A stretch of 6,433 bases of DNA from CALIZF01 sp046292445 (GCA_046292445.1 JBKBQT010000074.1:1-6433); one strand, 5' to 3'; positions 1 to 6,144 are shown, counted from the stretch's first letter. Numbers and translations are program-made. The notes: generated by a model from the sequence alone, not told the origin.

Positions 1-339
1 GGGATCACCGGCCACGGCCGGCGCCGGCAGGGCGCCCGGCGCCGGCGGTGCGGCCGGTGGCGGTGCCGCGACCGGTGGCGGTGCGGGCCGCCCGCCAGCC
101 GGACCGGGGCCCTCGGCCGCAGCGGGCGCAGCGGGCGCATCGCCGCCCACGGCCGGCGGCGCGTCCCAGCCGGCCAGCGTTTCGGCAAGGCCGGGCGGGA
201 TGGCCGCGAGCGTCACTTGCCCTGCCCCGCCGTCACCGGCACCGCCCGCGCCCGTCGTCGCCCCGATCTGCCAGAGCGCGGCCGCATGCAGCACAAGCGC
301 CGCCGCAAGCGCCGCCGCGGCCTCGGCCCAGCCCCTCAC
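1..339 (-). CDS. tonB: TonB-like energy transducer, N-terminal part (cut by left window edge)
   Basis: The reading frame starts with GTG at 337-339, overlapping the stop of the second exbD by 4 bases (GTGA), and stays open for 113 codons to the window edge. A hydrophobic Ala/Leu segment at residues 7-23 forms one N-terminal membrane anchor; it carries a histidine (H18, in LVLHAAAL), a feature of the TonB anchor helix that contacts ExbB/ExbD. From about residue 60 the sequence is dominated by Pro, Ala and Gly (PAPPPVAAPPPAAPPAP near 86-102), as expected for the periplasm-spanning linker. The C-terminal domain that binds outer-membrane receptors lies outside the window. TonB passes proton-motive energy from ExbB/ExbD to receptors for iron chelates, haem or cobalamin. 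The name rests on the anchor, the linker and the position as last gene after exbB-exbD-exbD; the diagnostic domain is not visible. A TolA-like protein is the main alternative. Confidence 0.75.
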   Translation of the reverse strand, partial: MRGWAEAAAALAAALVLHAAALWQIGATTGAGGAGDGGAGQVTLAAIPPGLAETLAGWDAPPAVGGDAPAAPAAAEGPGPAGGRPAPPPVAAPPPAAPPAPGALPAPAVAGDP

Positions 340-728
340 GGCGCAACCGTCACGAGCTCGACCGCCTCCGCCCCCGCCGCTGCGAGATGCGGGAGAAGCG
401 CCGCCAGCACCGCCGCCGGCATCGCCGCATCGGCGCGCAGCACCACCGGCGCGGCGCATCCCCCCGCCGCGCAGGCCGCCGCCAGCGCGGCCAGCGCCGC
501 CGCGCCCGTCTCGCCGCCCAAGACCGGCACGCCGTCCGCGCCGACCAGCAGCGTGACGCGCCCCGTCACCGCCGCGCCGCCCGGCGCCTGCGGCAGCGTC
601 ACCGGCACCGCATCGGGGGGGGCCAGCTGCGCCACCACCAGCACGAAGATCAAAAGCAGGAAGATCACGTTGATGAGGCCCAGCAGCGGCTCGGGCGCGG
701 CGCGGCGGGGCGGGCCGGGAAAGCGCAT
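336..728 (-). CDS. exbD: ExbD/TolR-family biopolymer transport protein, second copy, lacking the membrane Asp
   Basis: This 130-residue protein has the ExbD layout: a short basic cytoplasmic N-terminus (PPRR, residues 6-9), one membrane helix at about 15-34, and a periplasmic domain to the end. The helix begins GLINVIFLLLIFVLVV, which aligns with the ExbD/TolR pattern LIDVxFLLLIF, but the aspartate that carries protons is asparagine (N20, codon AAC read from 669-671). Length is normal and the periplasmic domain looks intact, ending VELVTVAP, so this is not a decayed gene. The start lies 3 bases after the stop of the upstream exbD, and its own stop overlaps the tonB-like GTG start. It probably pairs with the neighbouring Asp-containing ExbD in one stator. 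The family call is firm; the effect of the Asn is inference. A run of eight C (coding strand) encodes the Ala-Pro-Pro just after the helix. Confidence 0.88.
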   Translation of the reverse strand: MRFPGPPRRAAPEPLLGLINVIFLLLIFVLVVAQLAPPDAVPVTLPQAPGGAAVTGRVTLLVGADGVPVLGGETGAAALAALAAACAAGGCAAPVVLRADAAMPAAVLAALLPHLAAAGAEAVELVTVAP

Positions 729-731
729 CGG

Positions 732-1142
732 TCAGTCCGCCAGCATCAGCCGGGTGATCCCCGCCGCCCGCAAGCCGGACACCACATCGACCAGCCGCTG
801 CACTGTCGCCCCGCCCCCTGCCCGGATCGCCACCGGATCGTCCGGCCCCTGCATCAGCGCCGCGAGCGCCGGGGCGAGCGCGTCCTCGGCCAGTTCCACG
901 CCATTGAGGCGCAGCGCATCGGGGGCGACGGTGACAAGGCGCGGCGGGCCGGTCCAACGCTCGGCACCGCCGCCGCCCGGCGCCAGCGGCAGCGCGCCGG
1001 TCGCCTCGAACCGCGCCGCAAGGAGGAAGAACACCACGAGCAGGAACAGCACATCCACCATGGGCGTGAGGTTGGCGCGCCGCACGCGGCGCGCCGCCTC
1101 GGGGGTGAAGCGCGGTCCGGCATCCCCGGCGGCGGGCTGCAT
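732..1142 (-). CDS. exbD: ExbD/TolR-family biopolymer transport protein, first copy, Asp present
   Basis: This 136-residue ExbD-type protein has a cytoplasmic N-terminus ending in a basic patch (RRVRR, 18-22) and then NLTPMVDVLFLLVVFFLL (24-41). That is the canonical ExbD/TolR membrane segment, including the helix-starting TPxVD motif and the proton-carrying aspartate (D30). The periplasmic part (about 45-136) ends ITRLMLAD. ExbD dimers sit inside an ExbB pentamer and use proton flow to drive TonB. The ATG is 9 bases downstream of the exbB stop and the stop is 3 bases before the next exbD, so expression is probably coupled. No strong Shine-Dalgarno sequence is seen; GGGCGCGG precedes the ATG. 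It resembles its neighbour only in the membrane segment, so the two are diverged paralogues rather than a recent duplication. TolR is the alternative family name, but the tonB-like gene downstream and the lack of tolA/tolB favour ExbD. Confidence 0.9.
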   Translation of the reverse strand: MQPAAGDAGPRFTPEAARRVRRANLTPMVDVLFLLVVFFLLAARFEATGALPLAPGGGGAERWTGPPRLVTVAPDALRLNGVELAEDALAPALAALMQGPDDPVAIRAGGGATVQRLVDVVSGLRAAGITRLMLAD

Positions 1143-1151
1143 GGCCGCGCC

Positions 1152-1829
1152 CTACCGGCCCACGGCCGCGAGGCGCAGGCCCGCCCCGGCGCCGGGATGG
1201 CGCAGGAAGATGCGCGTCGCCGCATCCTCCATGTCGTGGCGCAGACGCTCCACCACCCCCTCGAACCAGGCGAGGGCGACCGAGGCGGGGATCGCCACGG
1301 CGATCCCGGCGGCGGTGGTCAGCAGCGCCTCCCAGATCCCGCCTGCAAGGATCGCGGGATCGGCGCGCGCGCCGCTGCCCTCGAGCGCAGCGAAGGCGGC
1401 GATCATGCCGAGGACGGTGCCAAAGAGGCCCATCAGCGGCGCGATGAGCGCGATCAGCTCCAGCGGCCGCAGGCCCGCCCGCGCCTCGGCCAGGAGGGCG
1501 CGGGCGACGCGGCCTGTCTCGGCCTCGGCCGCCGCGGTGGTCAGCGTCGCATCGGACCGCGCCGCCATCGCCGCCCGTGCCAGCCGCGCGCGATAGGACC
1601 GACGCCCGGCCAGCGCGGCCTGCGCCGCCTCCGCCTTGCCCTCGGACCAGAGCGCGACCGCCCGGCCCGTCACCACGCCGCCCGACCACGCGCCGCCCGC
1701 GAAAAGCCGCGCCGCCTTCCACAGGACGAGCGCCAGCATGACGACCGATACGGCGAGGATCGCCCACATGGCGGGGCCGCCGCGGTCGAGAATGGCAAGG
1801 GCGGATTCGACGGCACTGGCCGTGGACAT
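1152..1829 (-). CDS. exbB: ExbB/TolQ/MotA-family proton channel subunit
   Basis: This 225-residue inner-membrane protein has three predicted helices at about 20-38, 126-148 and 163-188, with a cytoplasmic loop between the first two, matching ExbB/TolQ. Two conserved blocks are clear: LIAPLMGLFGTVLGMIAAF (128-146, the APLLGLLGTVxGM motif of helix 2) and GGIWEALLTTAAGIAVAIPA (163-182, helix 3), with E167 and T171/T172 at the polar positions lining the proton path. ExbB pentamers surround the ExbD helices and power TonB. It is first in the exbB-exbD-exbD-tonB operon. The ATG at 1827-1829 is supported by a normal-length N-terminus (MSTASAVESALAILDRGGP) ahead of helix 1; no good Shine-Dalgarno sequence precedes it. 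TolQ is possible by sequence alone, but the companions point to ExbB. No TonB-dependent receptor or iron-uptake gene is in the window, so the transported substrate is unknown. Confidence 0.92.
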   Translation of the reverse strand: MSTASAVESALAILDRGGPAMWAILAVSVVMLALVLWKAARLFAGGAWSGGVVTGRAVALWSEGKAEAAQAALAGRRSYRARLARAAMAARSDATLTTAAAEAETGRVARALLAEARAGLRPLELIALIAPLMGLFGTVLGMIAAFAALEGSGARADPAILAGGIWEALLTTAAGIAVAIPASVALAWFEGVVERLRHDMEDAATRIFLRHPGAGAGLRLAAVGR

Positions 1830-1862
1830 GGCGACTCACGCGGCTGGACAGGTTGGAGCGCC

Positions 1863-1868
1863 AGTCTA
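1863..1868 (-). promoter_or_regulatory. Weak candidate -10 element for the exb operon
   Basis: On the minus strand the hexamer TAGACT (in TGCTAGACTGG) lies about 34 bases ahead of the exbB ATG, in an otherwise extremely GC-rich gap. It fits a sigma-70-type -10 box and would leave a leader of roughly 25 bases. The sequence 17 bases further upstream (GTGCGG) is a poor -35 match. No recognisable Fur or Irr operator was found by eye. This is the best promoter candidate for the operon, but it rests on one short match. Confidence 0.25.
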
Positions 1869-1997
1869 GCAGGCCCCGCCGCCGCCCGCACGCATCCGAA
1901 ACCGGCAAGGCGCCGGGCCGCAGCGACACGGCCGCCCCGGCGGGGCCGCAGCCGGCGGGCGCAGGACGAACCGCCGCCGTGCCGGGCGATCGCCATC

Positions 1998-2018
1998 GCG
2001 GGCAGGGCCGCAGCCCGC
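1998..2018 (-). terminator. GC-rich hairpin just after the dehydratase stop; possible terminator without a U-tract
   Basis: Eight bases after the dehydratase stop codon, the minus strand reads GCGGGC, a 9-base loop, then GCCCGC: a perfect 6-bp stem. An alternative inner fold (GGGC/GCCC) overlaps it. No T-run follows, so it is not a classical intrinsic terminator, but its position at the 3' end fits an mRNA-end or attenuating hairpin. Such hairpins also arise by chance in DNA this GC-rich. A second short hairpin (GCCCC-GGC-GGGGC) lies at 1934-1946. Confidence 0.3.
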
Positions 2019-2026
2019 CTGGCCGG

Positions 2027-3265
2027 TCAGACGCGCTGGGCCGGTGCCCCGCCCTCGAAGCGGTTGCCGTGGCGATGATCGCAGGGCGCCTCCTGCATCT
2101 CGAGGTGCAGGCGCGTGCCGGTCCATGGATGGGCGCGGGCGAGCGCCTCGTCGATCTCGATGCCGAGGCCGGGCGCCTCGGGCGCGATGATATAGCCGTC
2201 CTCCCAGGTGATCGCGTTGCGGATGAGGGCGAGGTGGAAGGCGCCCCCTGTCTGGATCGTCTCGGCCAGCAGCAGGTTGGGAATCGAGGCGGCAAGATGG
2301 ATGTTGGCGGCCCATTCGACCGGGCCGGCGTAGAGATGGGGCGCCATCTCGGCGTTGAACACCTCGGCCATGGCCGCGATCTTCTTGGCCTCCCAGATGC
2401 CGCCCACACGGCCGAGCGCGGGCTGCAGGATCTTGACCCCGCCGAGCCGCAGGAGGGTGCCGAATTCGGCCTTGGTCGTCAGCCGCTCGCCCGTGGCCAG
2501 CGGCACGCGGACGTGGGCCGCGACCTCGGCGAATTCGGGCAGCATGTCGGGCGGGATGGGTTCCTCATACCAGAGCGGGCCGTAGGGTTCGAGCGCCTGG
2601 CCGAGACGGATCGCGCCGGGGGTGTTGAACTGCCCGTGCGTGCCGAACAGCAGGTCCGCCCGGTCGCCGACCGCCTCGCGGATGCGGGCGCAGAAGGCCA
2701 CGCTGCGGGTGATGTCGCTCATCGCCGGATGATGCCCGCCGCGGATCGTGTAGGGGCCGGCCGGGTCGAACTTGACGGCCGTGAAGCCCTGCGCCACCGC
2801 TTCGGCCGCCTTTTCGGCGTTCATGTCCGGGCTGACCCAGAATTCGGCGTGATCGTCGCCGGGTCCGGGATAGAGATAGGTATAGGACCGGATGCGCCGG
2901 TTCATCATCCCGCCCAGCAGCGCCCAGACCGGCCGGCCCCGCGCCTTGCCGAGGATGTCCCAGCAGGCGATCTCGAGCCCCGAGAAGGCGCCGATCACCG
3001 TCGGGTCGGGCCGCTGCGTGAAGCCCGACGAATAGGCGCGGCGGAACATCATCTCGATATTCTCTGGGCTCTCCCCCTCCATGTGCCGCGCGAACACGTC
3101 CTCGATCACCGCCGTCATCGCCTTGGCGCCTACGGTTGATACATAGCATTCGCCCCAGCCGTGGATGCCGTCGTCGGTGGTGACCTTGACCAGCGTCCAG
3201 TAGCGCCCGCCCCAGCCGGGCGGCGGCGGGGCGACGTGGAGGATCTCGACATCCTTGAGGCGCAT
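2027..3265 (-). CDS. Enolase-superfamily protein (mandelate racemase / sugar-acid dehydratase type)
   Basis: This 412-residue protein has the superfamily's N-terminal capping domain (about 1-120, with DDGIHGWGEC and later SGLEIACWDILGK) and a (beta/alpha)7-beta barrel (about 125-370). Barrel-end landmarks are VKFD (K165), THGQ (H210), YEEP (E234), TGER (E260) and APH (H310), closest in pattern to the galactonate/mannonate dehydratase branch. Such enzymes abstract the proton next to a carboxylate, usually to dehydrate sugar acids to 2-keto-3-deoxy acids, using Mg2+ held by three acidic residues. Here E234 and E260 match two ligands, but the first position (LLFDxH in relatives) is Gly (G208, in LLFGTHGQF), so metal binding may differ. 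The start at 3263-3265 follows GGAGAA and matches the domain beginning (MRLKDVEIL); the frame stays open further upstream only by reading antisense through the acetyltransferase gene. Specific substrate unknown. Confidence 0.88.
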   Translation of the reverse strand: MRLKDVEILHVAPPPPGWGGRYWTLVKVTTDDGIHGWGECYVSTVGAKAMTAVIEDVFARHMEGESPENIEMMFRRAYSSGFTQRPDPTVIGAFSGLEIACWDILGKARGRPVWALLGGMMNRRIRSYTYLYPGPGDDHAEFWVSPDMNAEKAAEAVAQGFTAVKFDPAGPYTIRGGHHPAMSDITRSVAFCARIREAVGDRADLLFGTHGQFNTPGAIRLGQALEPYGPLWYEEPIPPDMLPEFAEVAAHVRVPLATGERLTTKAEFGTLLRLGGVKILQPALGRVGGIWEAKKIAAMAEVFNAEMAPHLYAGPVEWAANIHLAASIPNLLLAETIQTGGAFHLALIRNAITWEDGYIIAPEAPGLGIEIDEALARAHPWTGTRLHLEMQEAPCDHRHGNRFEGGAPAQRV

Positions 3266-3269
3266 GGGC

Positions 3270-3275
3270 TTCTCC
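3270..3275 (-). promoter_or_regulatory. Ribosome binding site of the dehydratase-like gene
   Basis: The minus strand reads GGAGAA followed by GCCC and the ATG at 3263-3265, a good Shine-Dalgarno match. It decides this start over in-frame alternatives upstream, whose extra sequence has no family resemblance. It lies in the 25-bp gap between two divergent start codons. Confidence 0.7.
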
Positions 3276-3290
3276 GGGCATGATGGGTGG

Positions 3291-3716
3291 ATGAACGGTA
3301 TCGTCATCAGGCGGCTCATTCCAGCGGACGGCGACCTTGTATTGTCCGCGGGCGACGATGTGTTCGACGACCGGCCGCGGCCGGACTGGACGGCGGCGGC
3401 GCTGGCCGATCCGGCGCAGCGGATCGTGGGGGCGCTGGCGGGGCGGCGGCTGATCGGTTTTGCCGCCGGGGCGGTGGTGCGACAGCCCGACAAGCCGCCC
3501 GCGTTCTACCTCAACGAGATCGGCGTGGCCGAAGGGTTCAGGCGCCGCGGGGTGGCGACGGCGCTGATGCGGGCGGTCATGGACGCGGCGCGGGACATGG
3601 GCTGCGCCAGCCTTTTCGTTCTGGCCGAGGCCGAGGACGATCAGGCGAACGATTTCTACCGCGCGATCGGTGCCGACGGGGCCGTGCCGGCGACGGTCTG
3701 GGAATTCTCCGTCTGA
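3291..3716 (+). CDS. GNAT-family N-acetyltransferase
   Basis: This 141-residue protein fits a single GNAT domain. It starts with the usual strand (IVIRRLIPADGD), then has the acetyl-CoA binding block FYLNEIGVAEGFRRRGVATA (72-91; pyrophosphate loop R84-A89, pattern RxxGxA) and motif B ANDFYRAIGA (119-128), whose Y123 is the usual general acid. The overall pattern, including EDDQANDFY, is reminiscent of AAC(3)-I-like acetyltransferases; that does not establish drug acetylation, and the acceptor amine is unknown. It is the only plus-strand gene here. The ATG at 3291 matches where the fold begins but has a weak ribosome site; an in-frame ATG at 3264 (adding nine residues) follows GAGG only three bases away and would share bases with the divergent start codon. 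Its 3' end overlaps the opposing dehydrogenase gene by 61 bp. Confidence 0.85.
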   Translation: MNGIVIRRLIPADGDLVLSAGDDVFDDRPRPDWTAAALADPAQRIVGALAGRRLIGFAAGAVVRQPDKPPAFYLNEIGVAEGFRRRGVATALMRAVMDAARDMGCASLFVLAEAEDDQANDFYRAIGADGAVPATVWEFSV

Positions 3717-4807
3717 TCGAGGACGATCACGCTGCGCCGGGCGCGGCCGGCGCGGGTTTCCGCGATCGCCTCGTTGATCGCTTCGAGCGGCCAGCGGCCC
3801 GTCACCAGCGGCTCGAGCTGCAGCCGCCCCTGCCGCCAGAGGTCGATGAGCCACGGGATATCACGGTGCGGCACCACATCGCCCATCAGCGAGCCGGTTA
3901 GCGACTGGCCCAGCGCGGCGAGGATCACCGGCTCGACCGCCACGGTCGCGCCCGAGGGCGGCATGCCGACGGCGACGATCCGGCCGCGCCGGGCGGCGAG
4001 GCGGGCGGCCACCTGATGCGCCGCGATCGCGCCGGTGCAGACCAGAACTGCATCGGCCCCGCGGCCATCCGTCAGCGCCTGCACCGCCTTCCATGGCCGG
4101 GGATCGCCGGCATCGAGCGCATGCGTCGCGCCGAAGGCCAGCGCATCGGCGCGCTTGGCCTCGGACAGATCGAGCGCGATCACCCGCGCCGCCCCCGCGA
4201 TCCGCGCGCCCTGGATGGCGTTGAGGCCGACCCCCCCCGCGCCGATCACCACCACCGTCTCGCCGGGGCGCACGCGGGCACTGTGCACCGCCGCGCCGAC
4301 GCCGGTGATGACGCCGCAGGCCAGCAGGCACGCGGCCTCGGGGGGCAGGTCTTCGGGCACCGGGATCACCTGGCTGGCATCGACCACCACCGCCTCGGCA
4401 AAGGCGCCGCAGTTCAGGCCGTGCTCGACCACCGTGCCATCGGCGAGGTGCAGGGGACCCGTGCGCCGGTCATAGGGCGTCTCGCAATGGACCGGCGCGG
4501 CGTCCCGGCAGGCCGGGCAGGTGCCGCATTGCCGGATCAGCGTCACGATGACATCCTGCCCGACCGCAAGCCCCGTCACCCCGGCGCCGAGGGCGCGCAC
4601 CCGCCCCGCCGCCTCGTGCCCATAGACCGCCGGCAGGTGCCCGCCCCAGATGCCATCGACAAAGCCGATGTCGGAATGGCACACCGCCACCGCGCGCAGC
4701 GTCACCGCGACCTGCCCCGGACCGGGGGGATCGAGCAGCACCGTCTCGATGCGCAAGGGTTCGCCGAAGGCGCGGGCGAGGGCAGCGCGGATGGGCATTG
4801 CGGTCAT
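3656..4807 (-). CDS. Zinc-dependent, NAD-type alcohol dehydrogenase (medium-chain family)
   Basis: This 383-residue cytoplasmic MDR-family enzyme would oxidise an alcohol to an aldehyde or ketone, or the reverse. The catalytic zinc site is complete: C43 (in AVCHSD), H64 and E65 (GHEAAG), and C164 (LLACGVITG). The structural zinc lobe is complete too: C94, C97, C100 and C108. The cofactor fold shows VVVIGAGGVG (185-194), and D213 after the second strand (VIALDLSE) predicts NAD(H) over NADP(H). The C-terminal part SLMGDVVPHRDIPWLIDLW is typical of the class III/aryl-alcohol-type branch. Its ATG overlaps the stop of the upstream transporter (ATGA), suggesting translational coupling; M4 is an alternative start. 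The family core ends near SVIVLD (359-364). The last 19 residues, mostly Thr, Ala, Ser and Pro, are read antisense through the acetyltransferase gene and have no recognisable fold. Substrate unknown. Confidence 0.9.
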   Translation of the reverse strand: MTAMPIRAALARAFGEPLRIETVLLDPPGPGQVAVTLRAVAVCHSDIGFVDGIWGGHLPAVYGHEAAGRVRALGAGVTGLAVGQDVIVTLIRQCGTCPACRDAAPVHCETPYDRRTGPLHLADGTVVEHGLNCGAFAEAVVVDASQVIPVPEDLPPEAACLLACGVITGVGAAVHSARVRPGETVVVIGAGGVGLNAIQGARIAGAARVIALDLSEAKRADALAFGATHALDAGDPRPWKAVQALTDGRGADAVLVCTGAIAAHQVAARLAARRGRIVAVGMPPSGATVAVEPVILAALGQSLTGSLMGDVVPHRDIPWLIDLWRQGRLQLEPLVTGRWPLEAINEAIAETRAGRARRSVIVLDQTENSQTVAGTAPSAPIAR

Positions 4808-6021
4808 GGGGCGGCTCCGATCAGGGCGCGGGGCTGGGCGGCGAGGATGGCGGCGCTGACCAGCATCAGCACGGCCGAGACGAGAAAGGCCGCACCGGGA
4901 AGGTAGACCGGCGCGGCCGGTCCGGTGAAGGCAAAGAATGCCCCCGTCATCACGAAGGGCGAAGCGATCAGCGCCAGCGCCCGCAGCGAGGCCAGCAGCC
5001 CCTGCAGCTCGCCCTGCCGGCTGTCGGGCGTGGCGCGCGACATGATCCCCTGCAGGGGCGGCATCACGCAGGCGCCGAGCGCGCAGAGCGGCGTGAGCGC
5101 GAGCATGACCGGGCCCGAGGTGACGAAGGCGAGCACGACGAATGTGACCACATTCATCGCCAGCCCGAACCAGATCGTCCCCCGATCCCCCAGCCAGCGC
5201 AGGAACAACCGGATCAGCCCGCCCTGCATCACCGCGAACGAGATGCCGAACAGCGCGAGCGACGCGCCGATGGTCGCGGGCGACCAGCCGAAGCGGGCAG
5301 TGGTGAAATAGGCCCAGGTGGCCGGATAGACGATCTGCGCGAATTCGTAGAGAAAGAACACCGCCAGTGGCGCGCGCAGGCCCGCCAGCCGGCCGATGGC
5401 AGAGAAGGCGGCAAAGGGGTTGGCGCGGGCGAGGCTGAACGGGCGGCGGATGCGATCCGTGACCGTCTCGGGCAGCACCAGCAGGCCGAAGGCGCAGTTG
5501 GCCGCTGCCAGCGCGGCGGCGGCATAGAAGGGCGCGCGGGTGCCGAATTCGGCCAGCAGCCCGCCGATCACCGGGCCGAGCACGAAACCGGTGCCGAAGG
5601 CCGCCCCGATCAGACCGAAATTCGCCGCCTTCTTGTCGGGTGCCGAGATGTCGGCGATGAAGGCGGCGGCGGTCGCATGGGTCGCGGCCGTGATCCCGCC
5701 CACGATCCGCCCGGCCAGGAGCAGCCAGATCGACCCCGCCAGCGCCATCACGAGGTAATCGAGCGCCATCACCCCGAGCGAGATCAACAGGACCGGGCGC
5801 CGCCCGAACCTGTCCGACAGGCTGCCGATCAGCGGGCCGAACAGAAACTGCATCACCGCGAAGGATGTGGTGAGAACCCCGCCCCAGAGCGCAGCATCGG
5901 CCAGCGTGCCGGTCGTGACCGACCCGATGAGCTGCGGCATCACCGGCAGGATCAGCCCGATCCCGATGGCGTCGAGCATCAGCGTGACGAGGATGAACAC
6001 GAAGGGAAGGCGGCTTTGCAT
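4804..6021 (-). CDS. MFS transporter of the TetA (tetracycline-resistance-like) group
   Basis: This 405-residue inner-membrane protein has about 12 hydrophobic segments and strong TetA-like signatures. These are LDAIGIGLILPVMP (16-29, including D17, equivalent to TetA Asp15), MFS motif A GSLSDRFGRRPVLL (66-79), LDYLVMAL (87-94), AGRIVGGITAAT (103-114), motif C GLIGAAFGTGFVLGPVIGGLL (136-156, starting NFGLI), and MPPLQGIMS plus QGELQGLLASL near 320-346. TetA proteins export drug in exchange for protons. The acidic residue of TetA(B) helix 9 (Asp285) that is needed for antiport aligns with N290 here, so tetracycline export is doubtful; many chromosomal relatives have other or unknown substrates. 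It follows the hydrolase gene by 116 bp and overlaps the dehydrogenase start by 4 bp. The ATG at 6019-6021 gives the normal short N-terminus; its ribosome site is weak. Confidence 0.88.
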   Translation of the reverse strand: MQSRLPFVFILVTLMLDAIGIGLILPVMPQLIGSVTTGTLADAALWGGVLTTSFAVMQFLFGPLIGSLSDRFGRRPVLLISLGVMALDYLVMALAGSIWLLLAGRIVGGITAATHATAAAFIADISAPDKKAANFGLIGAAFGTGFVLGPVIGGLLAEFGTRAPFYAAAALAAANCAFGLLVLPETVTDRIRRPFSLARANPFAAFSAIGRLAGLRAPLAVFFLYEFAQIVYPATWAYFTTARFGWSPATIGASLALFGISFAVMQGGLIRLFLRWLGDRGTIWFGLAMNVVTFVVLAFVTSGPVMLALTPLCALGACVMPPLQGIMSRATPDSRQGELQGLLASLRALALIASPFVMTGAFFAFTGPAAPVYLPGAAFLVSAVLMLVSAAILAAQPRALIGAAP

Positions 6022-6109
6022 GGCGGTGTCCGTTGGCCGGGGCGGCCGCTGCCCTCAGGGATACGCGGGCGGGTCCGGCTTGGCCAGCGGGCGGGCGGTC
6101 CTGCGCACG

Positions 6110-6144
6110 GCGTCAGTCGCGCGCGCCATCCCCCGCGTCAGTCG
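6110..6144. repeat. Short direct repeat pair around the hydrolase stop codon
   Basis: The ten bases GCGTCAGTCG occur at 6110-6119 and again at 6135-6144, 25 bases apart. On the minus strand the second copy contains the hydrolase stop (GAC TGA), and the first repeats it just downstream. It may be a micro-duplication or chance. The rest of the 116-bp gap to the transporter gene holds no clear promoter or terminator. Confidence 0.35.

Noticed and set aside
1..110. Repeated CCGGTGGCGGTGC / GCCGGCGCC-like units at the left edge as a DNA repeat array
   Set aside because: They are explained by codons for the Pro/Ala/Gly linker of the TonB-like protein; unit lengths are irregular and there are no spacers.
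1934..1946. Hairpin GCCCC-GGC-GGGGC as an intrinsic terminator or operator
   Set aside because: It is short, has no T-run, overlaps an alternative GGCC pairing, and is expected often by chance at this GC content.
48..2078. Long plus-strand open frames of 676 and 459 codons across the exb region
   Set aside because: They are antisense shadows caused by high GC. Their translations are Arg/Ala/Gln-rich with no domain, while the minus-strand frames there encode clear ExbB and ExbD proteins.
1853..3139. Plus-strand 428-codon open frame opposite the dehydratase-like gene
   Set aside because: The translation has no recognisable fold and is explained as the complement of a conserved enolase-superfamily gene.
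3266..3493. Extended N-terminus of the dehydratase-like protein (76 extra codons, possible start at 3493)
   Set aside because: The extension lies antisense to the acetyltransferase gene and shows no family resemblance; the ATG at 3263-3265 has a good ribosome site and matches the normal domain start.
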